Below, one piece after another: positions 24,027-26,694 of a stretch of DNA of 26,694 nucleotides (position 1 is its first letter; each line of letters begins with the position of its first letter). Source of the stretch: JASFEQ01 sp050122535. Its GTDB lineage: Bacteria > Desulfobacterota > DSM-4660 > Desulfatiglandales > HGW-15. A program made the translations under genes and the position numbers. Under the pieces are notes generated by a model that was given only the letters and a program-made list of their open reading frames with translations, made no database searches and was not told the DNA's origin. Location: contig JASFIT010000010.1 in NCBI GenBank assembly GCA_050122535.1, positions 1-26,694 of the forward strand, given 5' to 3'.

Positions 24027-24218
24027 ATGGACTTGTTTTCAATGGATGACCTACAAATGTTAATCCAAAAACAAAAAGGGACATGCGTTTCAGTACTTAT
24101 GCCCACACATCATACAGCAGCAGAAGGCCAGCAGCATCAAATTCGATTAAAGAATCTGCTTTGAGAAGTTAAAAAGGGTCTGCTAAAAGTGGGGTTAGAT
24201 ATCGAAGAAATACAATGA
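24027..24218 (+). pseudogene. baeRF-like (release-factor-fold) N-terminal remnant
   Basis: Plus-strand remnant of a bacterial archaeo-eukaryotic release factor (baeRF) protein, a family resembling eRF1 that is thought to act on stalled or hibernating ribosomes. From the ATG at 24027: MDLFSMDDLQMLIQKQKGTC, VSVLMPTHHTAAEGQQHQIR, LKNLL, then TGA (24162-24164), then EVKKGLLKVGLDIEEIQ to a second TGA (24216-24218). The CVSVLMPTH and QIRLKNLL blocks are characteristic. The remaining ~300 residues are missing. GGAGA about 10 nt upstream could still drive a 45-aa peptide. Remaining DNA up to 24361 shows only an inverted repeat. Confidence 0.6.
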
Positions 24219-24278
24219 TATTCCCATTGTAGTTTGTAACAAACCAAAACTATGAATATTCGTTTGAGGGTAGCTCCT

Positions 24279-24308
24279 GCTTCAAAGGGTTTTTTAGCGC
24301 TTTGAAGC
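24279..24308. repeat. 9-bp perfect inverted repeat
   Basis: GCTTCAAAG and CTTTGAAGC are separated by 12 nt (which include TTTTTT). They lie between the baeRF remnant and the next gene. The hairpin could be a weak terminator or a deletion scar; there is no T-tract after the second arm on either strand. Confidence 0.35.
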
Positions 24309-24361
24309 GGCAGAAACAAAAGCTGACGAAAATTTGCAAGAAAACGGCATCATTGCAGGAT

Positions 24362-24886
24362 ATGAATCCAGAGAAAAAATATCAAATATTCACAAAATAT
24401 GATTTGAGCAAACTTGTCAATATAGAAAGGGCAGAGATACACCCTGAGACTTCAGAGGCTCAACTATGTCATGGCATAGCCGGCGTGGTACAAGGCCTTA
24501 CACTGTGTGTCGAACTCATAGCTAAAGAAAGAGTGAGAGAGGTTCAGAAATATAAAGAGACACAAGATGAGATATACAAGTTCTATGGCTGGCTGCAATC
24601 TAAATATCAGGGCATAGATTGGGATGAATTACACACTGATGATCCTGATCTCGCTATATTTTTTAGGATGAAGGAATTAATTGATGGTTTGGGAAGAGAT
24701 ATAAACTCCTTCTTGGAGAAGTCACTGAAGAATTTGCAGGGTCGTATCCGTTCAAAGGAATATGAACGCATTGAGACAAAAATCAGTGAAATAGGGCGTT
24801 TAATGCAGAAATATAGACAGACAAAGGCAAGATTGCGGACACAAACTGATCTCGAAGCCGGTTCTCCCGGCCAGAGAGGAATCTAG
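24362..24886 (+). CDS. hypothetical protein, no family recognised
   Basis: A 174-aa soluble protein, mostly helical and charged (EDK-rich), starting MNPEKKYQIFTKYDLSKLVN. HGIAGVVQGLTLCVELIAKE and a coiled-coil-like C-terminal half (about 115-160) are its clearest features. I cannot assign a family. The ATG at 24362 is preferred with a weak CAGGAT site. The frame is open upstream from a TTG at 24302 (194 aa), but that codon lies inside the inverted repeat. Its end abuts the end of the convergent YiiX-like gene (2-nt gap). Confidence 0.6.
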   Translation: MNPEKKYQIFTKYDLSKLVNIERAEIHPETSEAQLCHGIAGVVQGLTLCVELIAKERVREVQKYKETQDEIYKFYGWLQSKYQGIDWDELHTDDPDLAIFFRMKELIDGLGRDINSFLEKSLKNLQGRIRSKEYERIETKISEIGRLMQKYRQTKARLRTQTDLEAGSPGQRGI

Positions 24887-24888
24887 GA

Positions 24889-25530
24889 TTAGATTTTCAT
24901 CACATGCGGTATATGCATAAGATCTTCGCTGGTAACAACATGGGCCTTTTCTGGTGGCACCAACTCGATGCCCGCAGCAAGAAAAGCTTGGTAGATGAGT
25001 TTGCTGCACCAAATACGGTCTTCTTCCCAGGAGATTAGTGCCTTTTGCAATCCCAGTAACCTAGCTGGAACATTGGTTATTAATCCCGCATGGTCCAGTT
25101 TTTTCCCCTCCCACTTCAGAGCCTCTGAGACAATCCGCTCTCGTTTCTCGGCACTCAGATTCTCAACTCTCAAAACAGCGTACCGATTCTTCTTGTATAT
25201 TTTTCTGGGAGCCTTAGTAACCACGACTCCGTGGCGAGCCGTTGTGTGGATCATATTCCCAGCCCCGATGTAAAGCATGCTATGAACATATAGAGATCTC
25301 AAAACAAGGCGGTAGATCAAAGCGGTTAGAGAAAGCCCCAATGTTTTGGGAGAGGCGAGGACAATATCTCCTTTCTGCATTCTAGAAAGGAGCTTTTGCC
25401 GACTTAGTCTGCCGGACCACTGCCCAAAAAGCTCTATTGTCCTTGATGGGACTTCTGAGAAGGAGACCTTGAATCCAAGTACCATCTTCTCGAAATGGAT
25501 GCTTTTTCTCTTACTGAAAAACCGTCTCAT
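24889..25530 (-). CDS. YiiX/YebB-like permuted papain-fold protein
   Basis: A 213-aa member of the permuted NlpC/P60 (YiiX/YebB-like) superfamily, cysteine hydrolases or acyltransferases acting on cell-wall peptides or lipids. QKGDIVLASP (52-61) opens the fold. H83 in YVHSMLYIGAGNMIHTTA (81-98) and C175 in IWCSKLIYQAF are the expected catalytic His and Cys, in the permuted His-before-Cys order. The frame begins with a basic stretch (MRRFFSKRK) and has no clear signal peptide. It is convergent with the preceding plus-strand gene. Substrate unknown. Confidence 0.8.
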   Translation of the reverse strand: MRRFFSKRKSIHFEKMVLGFKVSFSEVPSRTIELFGQWSGRLSRQKLLSRMQKGDIVLASPKTLGLSLTALIYRLVLRSLYVHSMLYIGAGNMIHTTARHGVVVTKAPRKIYKKNRYAVLRVENLSAEKRERIVSEALKWEGKKLDHAGLITNVPARLLGLQKALISWEEDRIWCSKLIYQAFLAAGIELVPPEKAHVVTSEDLMHIPHVMKI

Positions 25531-25614
25531 AGACTAATCGGGTTTCCGTTGTTTTATGCCCAAGGATACCCTTCTTCTCCGTTAAATTTTTTTGGCTAAT
25601 TTTTTATTTTTATA

Positions 25615-25633
25615 CCACCGTGTTTACCGGTGG
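25615..25633. other. GC stem-loop after the Cys-rich protein gene
   Basis: CCACCG and CGGTGG form a 6-bp stem with a 7-nt loop, 8 nt past the stop of the minus-strand zinc-protein gene. The flank on one side is T-rich on the plus strand, the wrong side for a normal terminator in either direction, so the role is uncertain. Confidence 0.3.
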
Positions 25634-25641
25634 GCGCTGAT

Positions 25642-25917
25642 TTATAAATCTGGGTGTATCGCTATAATCTTAGGTTCTCTATCGCTTTCGCAACTGCAAG
25701 AAACAAGCTGTCTACGACATTCTGGACATTCCTCAAATTCACAATCCAAATGATGGTATCCCCCTGGACTTACACCGCAATCGGGACATCTAACTTCTCC
25801 CCGGCCCAAGTTCAGATCTGGTCGGCATTCATCTCCAAAGGCTACTTGGGCATTGATAACTCTAATACACGAAGCCGCATACCTTTTATTTTCTCCACAG
25901 AGCTTACATATTGCCAT
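25642..25917 (-). CDS. Cys-rich zinc-ribbon-like small protein
   Basis: A 91-aa protein with many paired cysteines: CKLCGENKRYAASCI at the start, then CPDCGVSPGGYHHLDC and CPECRRQLVSCSC. The CxxC pairs and the HH-x2-C element suggest two or three zinc-binding knuckles. It resembles small uncharacterised zinc proteins of anaerobic bacteria; I give no specific function. GAGGAGG about 7 nt before the ATG marks the start clearly. Roughly 110-180 bp on both sides lack genes. Confidence 0.7.
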   Translation of the reverse strand: MAICKLCGENKRYAASCIRVINAQVAFGDECRPDLNLGRGEVRCPDCGVSPGGYHHLDCEFEECPECRRQLVSCSCESDREPKIIAIHPDL

Positions 25918-26093
25918 TTTTGGCTCCTCCTCTTACGTGTAGCTTACCTCTAATTTCCAAGACGCTTTATCGAAAAGACTGAGCACTCATAATTAATTCG
26001 ACATGAAAAATCCATGTCTCGCAACCAAAGCGATTTTGGCAGAGGTGATCCATCAACCATCTATCTATATAACTAAACCCTCAGCAGCACCGG

Positions 26094-26684
26094 TTAGCGA
26101 ACTTCTCTCCGTTTAATGACCTTGTCTATAATTCCGTAGTTCATCGCTTCTTCAGCATCCATAAAAAAGTCCCTTTCCGTATCCTGCTTTATCTTCTCAA
26201 TAGGTTGTCCCGTGTGTTTACTGAGAATTTTGTGGATGATACCTTTGATTTTCAATATCTCTTTGGCTTGGATATCCACATCAGTCGCTTGCCCCTGCAC
26301 TCCACCAAGGGGCTGATGAATCATGATCCTGGAGTGGGGAAGGGCATACCTCTTTCCGTTTGCTCCAGCTGCAAGCAGCAATGCAGCCATGGAAGTGGAT
26401 TGTCCCATGCAAATAGTGGCCACATCAGGTTTGATATATTGCATGGTGTCATATATGGCCAATACGGCCGCGGTAACAGCCCCTCCTGGAGAATTGATGT
26501 AGAAGTTTATATCCTTGTCAGGATCTTCAGACTCAAGGAAAAGCATCTGGGCAATGATCGTATTGGCCATTTCGTCATTGATGCTCTCTCCCACAAAGAT
26601 TATTCGCTCCTTGAGGAGGCGAGAATAAATATCGTAAGCGCGTTCCCCTCGAGCGGATTGTTCAATAACGACCGGTATAAGCAT
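26094..26684 (-). CDS. clpP: ATP-dependent Clp protease proteolytic subunit
   Basis: Serine protease barrel that degrades proteins fed by Clp ATPases. The 196-aa protein keeps the family start (LIPVVIEQSARGERAYDIYS), the oxyanion region INSPGGAV, and catalytic S98 (GQSTSMAALLLAAG), H123 (RIMIHQPLGG) and D172 (TERDFFMDAEE). The sequence around the catalytic serine, STSMA, differs from the common AASMG form, which suggests a second ClpP paralogue. The window ends 10 nt upstream, so the promoter is not visible; the ATG at 26684 gives a normal length. No clpX, clpA or tig gene is adjacent within the window. Confidence 0.95.
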   Translation of the reverse strand: MLIPVVIEQSARGERAYDIYSRLLKERIIFVGESINDEMANTIIAQMLFLESEDPDKDINFYINSPGGAVTAAVLAIYDTMQYIKPDVATICMGQSTSMAALLLAAGANGKRYALPHSRIMIHQPLGGVQGQATDVDIQAKEILKIKGIIHKILSKHTGQPIEKIKQDTERDFFMDAEEAMNYGIIDKVIKRREVR

Positions 26685-26694
26685 GGTTATGAAT

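Noticed and set aside
1..26694. CRISPR arrays, tRNA genes, insertion sequences, prophage
   Set aside because: No regularly spaced repeats, cloverleaf, transposase or phage structural genes were found on reading both strands.

Overview
The window looks like chromosomal DNA from a Gram-negative bacterium, most plausibly a deltaproteobacterial (Desulfobacterota-type) anaerobe. This is inferred from the gene families (a DUF5752-like protein beside a TreT trehalose synthase, PAS and GAF kinases, MeaB, a BON-repeat protein, a YiiX-like protein and a Cys-rich zinc protein) and from moderate GC. No rRNA or other phylogenetic marker is present, so the assignment is tentative. No tRNA, rRNA, CRISPR array, transposase or phage gene was found.

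Layout. (1) Positions 64-11422 form one long minus-strand cluster. In transcription order it holds a truncated glycosyltransferase stub, a class II asparagine-synthetase-like enzyme, a nitrilase-family amidohydrolase, a complete MalE/F/G/K-type sugar ABC transporter, an unrecognised 361-codon protein, the C-terminal third of a DsbA-like protein, a DUF5752-like protein with an internal duplication, trehalose synthase TreT, and a trehalose-phosphatase-like HAD enzyme. It reads as a trehalose uptake/synthesis (compatible-solute) locus. (2) Positions 11868-12193 hold a broken NifX/NifB-type gene. (3) Positions 12216-15801 (minus) hold a PAS histidine kinase, a diguanylate cyclase and a GAF histidine kinase. 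(4) Positions 15868-16880 hold phasin-like and FtsH-tail pseudogenes and a small conserved-looking protein. (5) Positions 17232-21172 (minus) hold an MBL-fold hydrolase, MeaB, a six-BON-domain exported protein and Hsp20. (6) Positions 21529-23977 hold a NarL-type kinase and LuxR-type response regulator, convergent and overlapping, plus a single-domain receiver. (7) Positions 24027-26684 hold a baeRF-like pseudogene, an unrecognised protein, a YiiX-like permuted papain-fold protein, a Cys-rich zinc protein and ClpP.

The strongest unexplained signal is a 22-bp intergenic motif, ATACAGGAT-N4-CCTATTTAC. It occurs four times, each time oriented toward the downstream gene and 71-152 nt from its start codon: ahead of the trehalose cluster, the 107-aa protein, Hsp20 and the lone receiver. 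Two copies match the consensus exactly. This suggests a stress or dormancy-type regulon. The NarL/LuxR kinase-regulator pair encoded between two of the copies is a natural candidate controller, by analogy with DosR/DevR systems; this is inference.

The second theme is gene decay. Four genes carry in-frame stops or a frameshift and two survive only as fragments. Several belong to families linked to stress, storage or proteostasis.
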